Assembly: GCA_019314085.1 (NCBI GenBank)
Contig: JAFCZZ010000124.1
Location: forward strand, 1 to 5,464
Direction: 5' to 3'
DNA length: 5,464 nucleotides
From: Deltaproteobacteria bacterium
Lineage (GTDB): Bacteria; Desulfobacterota; Syntrophia; Syntrophales; UBA2210
The position numbers and the translations under genes are program-made. Shown in pieces: positions 1 through 5,382 of the stretch; the first letter of the stretch is position 1; each line of letters opens with the position of its first letter. The notes below the pieces were generated by a model that saw only the letters and a program-made list of their open reading frames with translations, had not been told where the DNA came from and searched no databases.

Positions 1-24
1 GTTGGTGGGTACATGGGCACCTAA
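1..24 (+). CDS. Possible 3' end of a gene in the preceding cassette (partial)
   Basis: Frame 1 is open from the left edge and stops at TAA (22-24), which lies inside the R'' box of attC1 (19-25). Only seven residues (VGGYMGT) are visible, so no function can be given. The reason for suspecting a real gene is position: a cassette gene normally sits just upstream of its attC, and the last gene of this window also stops inside an R'' box. Another frame could equally be used, or the cassette gene could end further left. Confidence 0.3.
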   Translation, partial: VGGYMGT

Positions 25-116
25 CCAGCGCGTCAACACAGCCAGGGCGCAAGGAGCGGTAGACTCAGGAGAGGATCGCGCGTAGCGCCCTGCTGGTTAC
101 GCGCAAACCGTTAGGC
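19..116 (+). repeat. attC1 recombination site
   Basis: R'' is ACCTAAC (19-25) and R' is GTTAGGC (110-116); both match the consensus boxes. L'' GCGCGTCAAC (28-37) pairs with L' GTTACGCGC (96-104), leaving C34 unpaired, which gives the extrahelical G on the bottom strand that marks real attC sites. Inside, CAGC (39-42) pairs with GCTG (92-95) and AGGGCGC (44-50) with GCGCCCT (85-91). The crossover is between G110 and T111. This is the best site in the window and should be recombination competent. Confidence 0.92.
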
Positions 117-120
117 CTAC

Positions 121-127
121 AGGGGGG
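121..127 (+). promoter_or_regulatory. Ribosome binding site deciding the TTG start at 134
   Basis: AGGGGGG lies six bases before TTG at 134, ten bases into cassette 1. The alternative in-frame ATG at 152 has only GAGG (146-149) two bases in front of it, which is too close. This favours the TTG start. Confidence 0.6.
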
Positions 128-133
128 ACAGGC

Positions 134-814
134 TTGAGCGATATCGAGGCAATGTTGCGCGCATTCACAGATGACGTTGCCTCTGCGAGGAGCAGCCGAT
201 TCCTATTCCGGACGATTGGCGCTGTTGGGTCTGAGAGTCCCGAGATCCTGTCTGCGCTGAATCAGAGTCCGATGACCTGGCGCACCATACTCCACTCACT
301 GCAGACCACAACATATGTTGCGATTGGCTGCCTCTTCGACCGCGACGCGCGGTCGGTCAGCGTTCATCGGCTGCTCGAGGTATGCAGCGCCAATCCCGAG
401 TTCTTCTCAATGTCCGGGCTGTTGGAGCGGAAAGTGACCGAAGGTCTGCCACGTAAGCTGGCGACGGACTACGTCGCGGCAGCCTATGAACCGATTGCGA
501 GTGACTTCGAGGACCTCTTGCCGGAAGCGGACAAGTGGCGAAATGTGTTCGTCGAGAAGTACATGCCAGTCCGGCACAAGCTGGTTGCGCACACTGACGT
601 CGACCATATTGACCAGGCTGACCTTCTAGTTGCCCAGACGAATGTTGGCGAACTTGAAGAGATGCTTGATTTTGCACACTCCGTGGAGCGGTTTGTCTGG
701 GAGTTGGCCCAGAACGGCCACAAGTACGACCTGGGTCACTTTGACCACAGGGATGAGGTCTGGCTGGCAAATGAGGCGACCAAGCTGCTCCGAAGTCTTG
801 TGCCCGGCGAGTGA
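134..814 (+). CDS. HEPN-domain protein of AbiU2 type, probable RNase (226 aa)
   Basis: This looks like a member of the HEPN/AbiU2-like family, known from phage abortive-infection and toxin contexts. The key sign is RHKLVAH at residues 147-153, which gives the R-x5-H arrangement within the HEPN catalytic R-x4-6-H motif. Upstream, residues 48-80 (TW..IL..L around 49-56, then GCLFDRDARS at 65-74) resemble the N-terminal helical part of AbiU2-like proteins. The protein is predicted to be alpha-helical and soluble, with no signal peptide or membrane segment. The start is TTG at 134, chosen from the G-rich ribosome binding site; ATG at 152 is a less likely alternative. It is the first gene after attC1, so it can be read from an upstream integron promoter. 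It converges with the nuclease gene, 65 bases between the ends. RNA cleavage is inferred from the motif; a role in phage defence is inferred from family and context. Confidence 0.8.
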   Translation: MSDIEAMLRAFTDDVASARSSRFLFRTIGAVGSESPEILSALNQSPMTWRTILHSLQTTTYVAIGCLFDRDARSVSVHRLLEVCSANPEFFSMSGLLERKVTEGLPRKLATDYVAAAYEPIASDFEDLLPEADKWRNVFVEKYMPVRHKLVAHTDVDHIDQADLLVAQTNVGELEEMLDFAHSVERFVWELAQNGHKYDLGHFDHRDEVWLANEATKLLRSLVPGE

Positions 815-879
815 GGCCCGTCTCCGCATCGTCCACCATAGATGAGTTTCCCGCGTCCGTGCGCGAGCGAGGAATGCGG

Positions 880-2802
880 TCAGCGCAACATATCGAATAG
901 CGTGAGGGCCGACAGCGGCACCCAATACGGCCACTCGACGAGTCGGATCCCTTCGGATTCACACGCCTGAGCCTTTGAGGCGTCCCTGCGCTCGGCATCC
1001 TTGAGTGCGGCGTCTCCCCCGAAGTGCTCCACTGACTTGTAGTGCTGTCGGCCTTGGTATTCGAATGCGATTCTGGCACTCGGGATGAACATGTCGAGCG
1101 ACTTCTGCCCTAGCCAGTCCGCGCGATACTGGTAGACGGTATCCGGGTAGTACGACTGAACCATCTCGAATAGAATCCGCTCACTCTTCCAGGCTGAACC
1201 TCCGAAGCTGGCCTTGGCTTTGGCCTTCCTCTTTTCAAACTCCACAGCCCGCTGCTTGAAATACGAGTCCGCTTTGACGATGGCCTCTGGGTCGACATCC
1301 AACGCCCGTCTCCAACGATCACCAAGCGAGATTGTGGGGTGTTCGGCCTCAACGTACTGCCGCACCGCCTGGATATGTCGAGCCCCGGAAGTCACGTGTT
1401 CTGACGCCTTGGCGGGAACCCGGCGCTCGTCGTAGGGTTCACCGCACTTCTGATAGAGCAGTCGAAGCAGACGCCGGTGGGCCTCACGGGTCTTCGGTGA
1501 GGCGTTCAGAAGCCGGAGTCTCGTGTCGAGACAAGTCGTTCCGCAGTAGTAGTCATCCAGGTCAGCCCAGTAAAGGGCCTCGCCGGCAAGAGATTGGCAG
1601 TGGTTGAAGATGAACTCGACAAATGCGATTGCGTCTTGGTCGGCTGTGGACATCTCTGCGATGTAGTTCCTGCTCGTATCATCATCGAAGAGGTTGTCAC
1701 AGAGTGACACCTGGCCGTGCTCGCTCGCGTATTGATGAAGCATCTCGAACATGGCCGTCGGCTCGAAGTGGTAACGCAAGGTCACATGCGTACAGTCGGT
1801 CGACAGTATCGGAGTCACAGAAGCCAACTGGAGTCCAACACCATAGATCGCGGATTCTCGCTCGGTAGATATGAACATCGGATCTCTGTCCCAGCCGGAC
1901 CCAATCATGGAGGAATCTCCGTCTGCGAACAGCCAGTAGACGTACGGAGGCTCGCCCGTGCGTTCCTCCTCGGACATTCGAGTCGCGTCCCCGGGGACGG
2001 CCAAGTAGCTGCCTTGGTAGGCAGGGTTCGCCTTGGCGTATACGGCCTGAACGTTGCGGCCGATTCTGAACCCTCTGAAGACGTCATCAATCTCATGGAC
2101 GAGCTCTTGGTTGTGGAATATGGCAAGCTGGAATAGCTCAGCGTCAATAGACCGATACTCGCAGTCGAGATTGGGAACCTTCTCGGCCCTCATAAGCCAC
2201 CCAAGGGCTACCGTCTTCCGCATGGTGGACCTTCCGTTGGTATCGAGCTTCGGCGCGCCGTCAGGATAGTAGTGCTCGGCGAGCATCTCCTGACCGAACC
2301 CGGGTTGCACCTTCTGGGCCTCGATGACCTTCTCGTACAGGGCGAGGGCGAACATCTCAGTGGCAGCGGCGTGGCCTTCGTCAGTATCCGCGTCCACTCT
2401 GCCCTGTCCAATCTCGTCCTGAGGGAAGAAGGTCGCGGGCTGGAGCATCCGGTAGTAGTTCGGATCATGACGGCACTCGGCCTTGGCCCTGATCGCGAAG
2501 ACGAATAGGTCCTCAGCTTCTTGCGGTTCCAGGATGTACTTCTGCGAGTAACCGTCGAAGTAGCCTCCGGGGTGGGGGAATAGCAAGTGCATCGACAGCA
2601 GATCGGGTATCGCGATGGTGACACCGTCTTGTCTATGCAATTCGAACCGCTTTGGACTGAAGGGGTCCTTGGAGTTCGCATCATCGAACAGCCCGCCAAG
2701 GCAGATCTCACCATGGCTCAGGTGGAAGATAGGATATGGGCACGGCGGCTTGGACTCTCTGAGGTCCGCCAGTTGTGACGCATACTTCTTCCCCTGCAGC
2801 AT
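880..2802 (-). CDS. Large protein with C-terminal Vsr-like PD-(D/E)XK nuclease domain (640 aa)
   Basis: The C-terminal 105 residues (about 536-640) look like a restriction-endonuclease-fold domain of the Vsr/EYQG kind: E541 in the first helix, WLGQKSLDMFIP (563-574) with catalytic-type D570, then AFEYQGRQHY (579-588) with E581 and Q583, followed by D607 and K610 and a final GIRLVEW strand. A basic helical stretch (about 510-535) precedes it. Residues 1 to about 500 are not recognised: no ATPase, helicase or methylase motif is seen, and no membrane segment. The start at 2802 has GAGGGGG (2813-2807) four bases upstream. The gene runs against the cassette array and must have its own promoter in the 150 bases between its start and attC2. 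Role: probably DNA (less likely RNA) cleavage, with the long N-terminal region as target-sensing or partner-binding part. The nuclease fold is fairly sure; a defence role is inference from the HEPN neighbour and the cassette setting. Confidence 0.78.
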   Translation of the reverse strand: MLQGKKYASQLADLRESKPPCPYPIFHLSHGEICLGGLFDDANSKDPFSPKRFELHRQDGVTIAIPDLLSMHLLFPHPGGYFDGYSQKYILEPQEAEDLFVFAIRAKAECRHDPNYYRMLQPATFFPQDEIGQGRVDADTDEGHAAATEMFALALYEKVIEAQKVQPGFGQEMLAEHYYPDGAPKLDTNGRSTMRKTVALGWLMRAEKVPNLDCEYRSIDAELFQLAIFHNQELVHEIDDVFRGFRIGRNVQAVYAKANPAYQGSYLAVPGDATRMSEEERTGEPPYVYWLFADGDSSMIGSGWDRDPMFISTERESAIYGVGLQLASVTPILSTDCTHVTLRYHFEPTAMFEMLHQYASEHGQVSLCDNLFDDDTSRNYIAEMSTADQDAIAFVEFIFNHCQSLAGEALYWADLDDYYCGTTCLDTRLRLLNASPKTREAHRRLLRLLYQKCGEPYDERRVPAKASEHVTSGARHIQAVRQYVEAEHPTISLGDRWRRALDVDPEAIVKADSYFKQRAVEFEKRKAKAKASFGGSAWKSERILFEMVQSYYPDTVYQYRADWLGQKSLDMFIPSARIAFEYQGRQHYKSVEHFGGDAALKDAERRDASKAQACESEGIRLVEWPYWVPLSALTLFDMLR

Positions 2803-2806
2803 TGGA

Positions 2807-2813
2807 CCCCCTC
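2807..2813 (-). promoter_or_regulatory. Ribosome binding site of the 640-aa nuclease gene
   Basis: On the minus strand GAGGGGG ends four bases before ATG at 2802. An overlapping ATG at 2815 is out of frame. The site supports the start chosen for the nuclease gene. Confidence 0.6.
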
Positions 2814-2956
2814 ATCGTCTCGACTCATGATGGCGAATGCCACTGACATCCACAAAGGGCCTGCGGTGTAGGGATGTGATTTCGGGTACGTCATGCTCGG
2901 ACGTCTGAGGCCTAGTTTCAAGTTTGAAGTGCACCACTTAGCCCTCTTGCGCTCGC

Positions 2957-3029
2957 GTCTACCTGACGCGCCGAAAGTAGCGATATACTGAGATCGCGCA
3001 TCGCGCAGGTTGCGCGCAAACCATTAGAC
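2957..3029 (+). repeat. attC2 recombination site (divergent boxes)
   Basis: R' is ATTAGAC (3023-3029), preceded by the shared GCGCAAACC, and R'' is GTCTACC (2957-2963). The L arms are GACGCGCC (2965-2972) and TTGCGCGC (3010-3017). R' has A in place of the consensus G at the crossover base and R'' has C for A at its sixth base, so both conserved triplets are changed (GTT to ATT, AAC to ACC). The shared middle motif (AGCGATATACTGAGA, 2979-2993) shows kinship with the other sites. It closes cassette 1; recombination activity is doubtful. Confidence 0.75.
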
Positions 3030-3055
3030 CCAATCGTAAGACACTCATGAGACTT

Positions 3056-3061
3056 GGGGGG
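3056..3061 (+). promoter_or_regulatory. Poly-G ribosome binding site deciding the start at 3065
   Basis: A run of six Gs lies three bases before ATG 3065 and downstream of ATG 3047, which points to the shorter protein. Spacing is short but similar to that of the other genes here. Confidence 0.5.
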
Positions 3062-3064
3062 ATC

Positions 3065-3898
3065 ATGACTGACACGGACGATTCTCAGCAGACCGAACCA
3101 AAGCAGACGACCAAAGCCAATTCAGAGGTTCCGGATGGCGGCGGCGGCCTGTTTGCAATCATCAATCCACGCTCTGTGAAGTTCGGACTTGTCTTCTTGG
3201 CCGTGCTCATTGTGGGACTGATGATCGGACTGGTGGTGGGAGGCGATGATGATGTCGTCGCAGATCTTGAGGCGCAGGTGGAGTCGCTCAGCACTGAGCT
3301 TTCGTCAGCAGAGGCCAACTTATCAGAGGCGAACCGCGAGATCGTGTCGTTCCGGGGCGACGCGGAGAATCTCACAGAGCAGGTTGCTGTGCTTCAGGCT
3401 TCTGTCCCTTTGCCGGACTACCTAGGCGACTCCGCGTCCTCTGCTCGATCGAATGCGGAGGAGCACGGTTGGACAGTGTCAGAGCAATCGGAACCCTCTC
3501 TCAACCCGGCAGGCACGGTATTGTCCCAAGAGCCAGCTGCGGGTACCGAGATGGAGTTGGGCTCCTCTGTGGTCTTGGTTGTAGCAGAGCCGATGCCTAC
3601 TCAGTGGTACGAGGTGTGGACCAAGTCCGGCAGCGGCAGAGTCGTTACCCCCGTCATCGATTTGCCTGATGTCGAGAGCGGCGACCTCCGCGTGGCATAT
3701 GAATTCCAGGGAACCGGCCATAATGCGCTTTGGCTGTGCAATATGGTTGGCGGCAAAGAGGACCTTCTTCACAACGAAATCGGGAGCATGAGCAACACCT
3801 CTACGCTGTACATCTCTTGGGATGGATGTGTATTCGACATCAATGGCAGTGGCCCGTGGACGGTGACCCTGGAGGCTTTCGGCGTTCCGTCTTCATAG
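3065..3898 (+). CDS. Single-pass membrane protein with coiled coil and one PASTA domain (277 aa)
   Basis: Numbering from the ATG at 3065: a polar, Thr/Gln-rich N-terminus (1-24), a Gly run, a membrane helix (about 39-60, LVFLAVLIVGLMIGLVVG), a heptad-like coiled coil (about 63-112), a PASTA domain (about 115-175, VPLPDYLG to GTVLSQEPAAGTEMELGSSV), and a beta-rich C-terminal domain (178-277) with two cysteines (225 and 255) that could form a disulfide. The arrangement implies a short cytoplasmic tail and an exported C-terminus. PASTA domains bind peptidoglycan muropeptides or beta-lactams in Ser/Thr kinases and penicillin-binding proteins; here there is no kinase or transpeptidase. ATG at 3047 is in frame (six more residues) but has no good ribosome binding site, whereas six Gs (3056-3061) precede 3065 by three bases. 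It is the only gene of cassette 2. The C-terminal domain is not recognised; a cell-envelope role is inferred. Confidence 0.78.
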   Translation: MTDTDDSQQTEPKQTTKANSEVPDGGGGLFAIINPRSVKFGLVFLAVLIVGLMIGLVVGGDDDVVADLEAQVESLSTELSSAEANLSEANREIVSFRGDAENLTEQVAVLQASVPLPDYLGDSASSARSNAEEHGWTVSEQSEPSLNPAGTVLSQEPAAGTEMELGSSVVLVVAEPMPTQWYEVWTKSGSGRVVTPVIDLPDVESGDLRVAYEFQGTGHNALWLCNMVGGKEDLLHNEIGSMSNTSTLYISWDGCVFDINGSGPWTVTLEAFGVPSS

Positions 3899-3927
3899 GC
3901 TGGCGACTGCACATGATTCAGCGATGG

Positions 3928-4012
3928 GTCTAACAAGCGCATTCAGCAGAACGCCAGGAGCGATAGACTGAAGGAAGCGCAAAGCGTCAGCTGATGCGCA
4001 AACACGTTCGGC
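3928..4012 (+). repeat. attC3 recombination site
   Basis: R'' is GTCTAAC (3928-3934, consensus) and R' is GTTCGGC (4006-4012, one change from GTTRRRY). L'' GCGCATTCAGC (3937-3947) pairs with L' GCTGATGCGC (3990-3999) except for one extra T, the expected extrahelical-base position. The spacer AAACAC replaces the usual AAACC. The middle (AGGAGCGATAGACTGAAGG, 3956-3974) closely resembles that of attC1. The crossover is after G4006; the site closes cassette 2. Confidence 0.87.
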
Positions 4013-4031
4013 AAGGTCTAGGCTTCGTGAT

Positions 4032-4037
4032 GGGGGG
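4032..4037 (+). promoter_or_regulatory. Poly-G ribosome binding site deciding the start at 4042
   Basis: Six Gs lie four bases before ATG 4042. The longer in-frame start at 3994 falls inside the L' arm of attC3 and the one at 4030 overlaps this G run, so 4042 is the likely start. Confidence 0.6.
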
Positions 4038-4041
4038 CAAC

Positions 4042-4389
4042 ATGTCGTGGAACTTGGATGGATTTATGTTTGTGCTAGTAATCGGCTCTGCAATCGTGGT
4101 TGGACTGGATGCTCAGAATCTAAAGGCGGGGAAACACAATCTAGGGGGCATTGCCGATACGAGTCCAACCGTCTGGTTCTTGGGCACTTTGCTGCTCTGG
4201 ATTGTTGTCTTCCCAATGTACATCTTCACACGTTCAAAACTGGTGGCAGCGAACGCCGGAGTGGACTCTGAAATACCCGCTGAGCAGCGACGATGTGCCG
4301 TGTGCGACCAACTATACTCTGCAGAGTACGATGGCTGTCCGCACTGCGCGAGAACGCAGAGCGTGCCGACTGGAACAGAGTCACCATAG
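4042..4389 (+). CDS. Small two-helix membrane protein with C-terminal zinc ribbon (115 aa)
   Basis: Two hydrophobic helices are visible (about 8-23 and 43-62), joined by a Gly- and Lys-containing loop (24-42). After the second helix comes a short linker and a zinc-ribbon-type motif with CAVC (85-88) and CPHC (99-102), ten residues between the pairs, which should bind one zinc. The region TVWFLGTLLLWIVVFPMYIF (43-62) resembles a common type of small bacterial membrane protein of unknown role. With two helices, both ends should be on the same side, most likely the cytoplasm. The protein starts at 4042, not at 3994, because the longer version would be translated from within attC3. It is the only gene of cassette 3, which is 468 bases long. 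No function can be assigned; it might recruit or sense another membrane factor. Confidence 0.75.
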   Translation: MSWNLDGFMFVLVIGSAIVVGLDAQNLKAGKHNLGGIADTSPTVWFLGTLLLWIVVFPMYIFTRSKLVAANAGVDSEIPAEQRRCAVCDQLYSAEYDGCPHCARTQSVPTGTESP

Positions 4390-4393
4390 ACTT

Positions 4394-4480
4394 GCCGAAC
4401 CAACGCATCGAGCAGACGCGCTGACACACACGGGTACACTGAGATTGTACGGCTCACAGTTCATGTGCAAACCGCTAGGC
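4394..4480 (+). repeat. attC4 recombination site (divergent boxes)
   Basis: R'' is GCCGAAC (4394-4400, one change) and R' is GCTAGGC (4474-4480, with C for the first T of GTT), preceded by GTGCAAACC. Pairing extends outward (CTTGCC 4391-4396 with GGCAAG 4478-4483). The L arms are weak (ACGCATCG near 4403 against CATGTGC 4462-4468). The middle GGTACACTGAGA (4433-4444) matches the family signature. The crossover would be after G4474. It closes cassette 3; activity is uncertain. Confidence 0.75.
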
Positions 4481-4487
4481 AAGACTC

Positions 4488-4498
4488 GGAGGGGGGGG
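4488..4498 (+). promoter_or_regulatory. G-rich ribosome binding site deciding the start at 4504
   Basis: GGAGGGGGGGG, a canonical GGAGG core with a run of eight Gs, ends five bases before ATG 4504. The in-frame ATG at 4465 lies inside the L' arm of attC4 and is unlikely to be used. Confidence 0.7.
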
Positions 4499-4503
4499 TG
4501 GTT

Positions 4504-5139
4504 ATGTTTGGTCGAAGGTCTAAGCAAAGCGGCGTTGTGCGTTCCCGCTCGAAAACAACTACCCCTGATGTTCTCTTGAAGCGCGCCACGGCCATGAAGC
4601 GTGATGGTGATTTGAATGGAGCTATCGATACACTTCAGGCGGCCTACGTCCTAATGGCAAGAGAATCAACCATCTACAGAGTAGATACCTACCTCAGACT
4701 ACCTCTGTACCTGCAAGCAGCAGGACGGAATGATGAAGCATGGTCCGAGTTCAACCGCCTTATCAGCGAGGGGTACCCTAACCAATTGAGCAACTTCAGT
4801 ATCCAGACGATGGAGCACTCGAAGATTTACAACAAGATGAGGCTCTTTCTCCAACGAGAAGGCAAGTACGATAAAGCGATCGTACAAGGAATGCTCGCTG
4901 ATCTTGCCTGGTGTAGAGGGCTTCATATGCAAGGGCGTGCGAAGGAGTTTGCGGAGCATACATCTGAAGCTCAATTCGAGAAGACGCTTGAACCGTTGGT
5001 CAAGAAAGCTGGAAAGAGCGATTGTGTTACTGAGCTTGTGGAAATCATGCGACAGGCCGTCAGCCACCCGTCACGAGTCGACCTAGCTGCAGCAGCGAAG
5101 AGCGCAGCAGCAGTCATCAACCGATCGGACTCTGCCTAG
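4504..5139 (+). CDS. TPR-like alpha-helical protein (211 aa)
   Basis: The protein begins with a basic, Arg/Lys/Ser-rich tail (about 1-20). It then shows tetratricopeptide-like helical pairs: about 22-52 (LLKRATAMKRDGDLNGAIDTL), about 62-90 (YLQAAGRNDEAWSEFNRLI) and about 107-140 (FLQREGKYDKAI). Gly at the turn followed by an Ala or Ile packing residue is the usual TPR pattern. The last 55 residues are helical and Ala-rich near the end. There is no signal peptide or membrane segment, so a cytoplasmic adaptor role is likely; no catalytic motif is seen. The start is ATG 4504, supported by a strong ribosome binding site. The stop TAG (5137-5139) lies inside the R'' box of the half attC at 5134. 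It is the sole gene of cassette 4. TPR folds are divergent, so the family call is moderately sure and the function unknown. Confidence 0.72.
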   Translation: MFGRRSKQSGVVRSRSKTTTPDVLLKRATAMKRDGDLNGAIDTLQAAYVLMARESTIYRVDTYLRLPLYLQAAGRNDEAWSEFNRLISEGYPNQLSNFSIQTMEHSKIYNKMRLFLQREGKYDKAIVQGMLADLAWCRGLHMQGRAKEFAEHTSEAQFEKTLEPLVKKAGKSDCVTELVEIMRQAVSHPSRVDLAAAAKSAAAVINRSDSA

Positions 5140-5150
5140 CCAGCGCATCT
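5134..5150 (+). repeat. Half attC site (R''-L'' only), probable truncated array end
   Basis: GCCTAGC (5134-5140) followed by CAGCGCATCT has the look of R'' plus L'' (compare ACCTAAC-CAGCGCGTC in attC1). No matching L' (GATGCGC), no GCGCAAAC motif and no GTTRRRY box follows in the next 300 bases. The 3' half seems to be missing, by deletion or by insertion of other DNA. With only 17 bases the match could be chance, but its position at the end of a cassette gene supports it. Confidence 0.45.
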
Positions 5151-5279
5151 CCTAGACGCTTGGGGTCGTATCAGTCGATAGATAACGTCCGCCATGACCA
5201 CTTAGTGTGCCGCCTTCTTGTCGCCTTGTAGCCTTAAAACGGCTCAGAACTAGATAGAATGCTACGGAATCGAAACGGC

Positions 5280-5306
5280 TTCACGCCAATTCTGACCTGC
5301 TATAAT
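5280..5306 (+). promoter_or_regulatory. Extended -10 promoter
   Basis: TGCTATAAT (5298-5306) is a perfect extended -10 element. A weak -35 (TTCACG, 5280-5285, 4 of 6 matches) lies 15 bases upstream. Transcription would start near 5313 and run into the minihelix and the hairpin, giving an RNA of roughly 65-110 bases with no evident open reading frame. Confidence 0.45.
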
Positions 5307-5341
5307 CGCGGCCAAGACGGGACGCGTTGAAATGTGTTGGA

Positions 5342-5379
5342 ACCCCCATCTCAGGATTCGAATTCCCTTGGGGGCACCA
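5342..5379 (+). ncRNA. tRNA acceptor/T-arm-like minihelix ending in CCA
   Basis: ACCCCCA (5342-5348) can pair with TGGGGGC (5369-5375), with only the outermost A-C pair failing, then ACCA follows (5376-5379). Between them lies a T-arm-like element: loop TTCGAAT (5357-5363) closed by GGA/TCC (5354-5356 with 5364-5366), the outer two T-stem pairs being mismatched. There is no D arm or anticodon arm; three bases join the two stems. It could be a degenerate or deleted tRNA, a tRNA 3' end left at an integration site, or chance. The G53-C61 pair of true tRNAs is replaced by A-T, which argues against a working tRNA. Confidence 0.35.
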
Positions 5380-5382
5380 GAT

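Larger units (their letters stand above)
19..5150 (+). mobile_element. Integron gene-cassette array (part)
   Basis: Four complete attC sites and one half site separate the genes and all point the same way. Using the integrase crossover point after the first base of R', the cassettes are 111-3023, 3024-4006, 4007-4474 and 4475 to about 5150 (right end uncertain). Cassettes are mobilised by an IntI tyrosine recombinase that acts on the folded bottom strand of attC; no integrase gene or attI is present here. By attC polarity the integrase end is to the left. The shared attC signature suggests a chromosomal (sedentary) integron, but a metagenomic fragment of a mobile one cannot be excluded. Confidence 0.88.

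Noticed and set aside
815..879. A lost attC between the HEPN gene and the nuclease gene, which would make cassette 1 two cassettes
   Set aside because: No R or L box and no GCGCAAAC motif is seen in the 65 bases between the convergent genes on either strand.
357..1079. 240-codon open frame on the minus strand across both cassette 1 genes
   Set aside because: It overlaps the HEPN gene and the nuclease C-terminus, both of which have recognisable domains; its translation is Arg/Ser/Pro-rich and without any motif, as for a shadow frame.
2893..2921. Promoter of the nuclease gene on the minus strand (TTGAAA, 17 bases, GAGCAT)
   Set aside because: The -10 matches the consensus at only three of six positions, so the promoter cannot be placed with confidence.
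2963..2989. Promoter inside attC2 (CTGACG, 15 bases, TATACT)
   Set aside because: The TATACT belongs to the conserved middle of the attC family and the -35 and spacing are poor; it is more simply part of the recombination site.
3994..4041. Longer N-terminus for the zinc-ribbon protein
   Set aside because: It would start inside the L' arm of attC3 and has no ribosome binding site; ATG 4042 has six Gs at good spacing.
4465..4503. Longer N-terminus for the TPR-like protein
   Set aside because: It would start inside attC4; GGAGG plus a G run sits just before ATG 4504.
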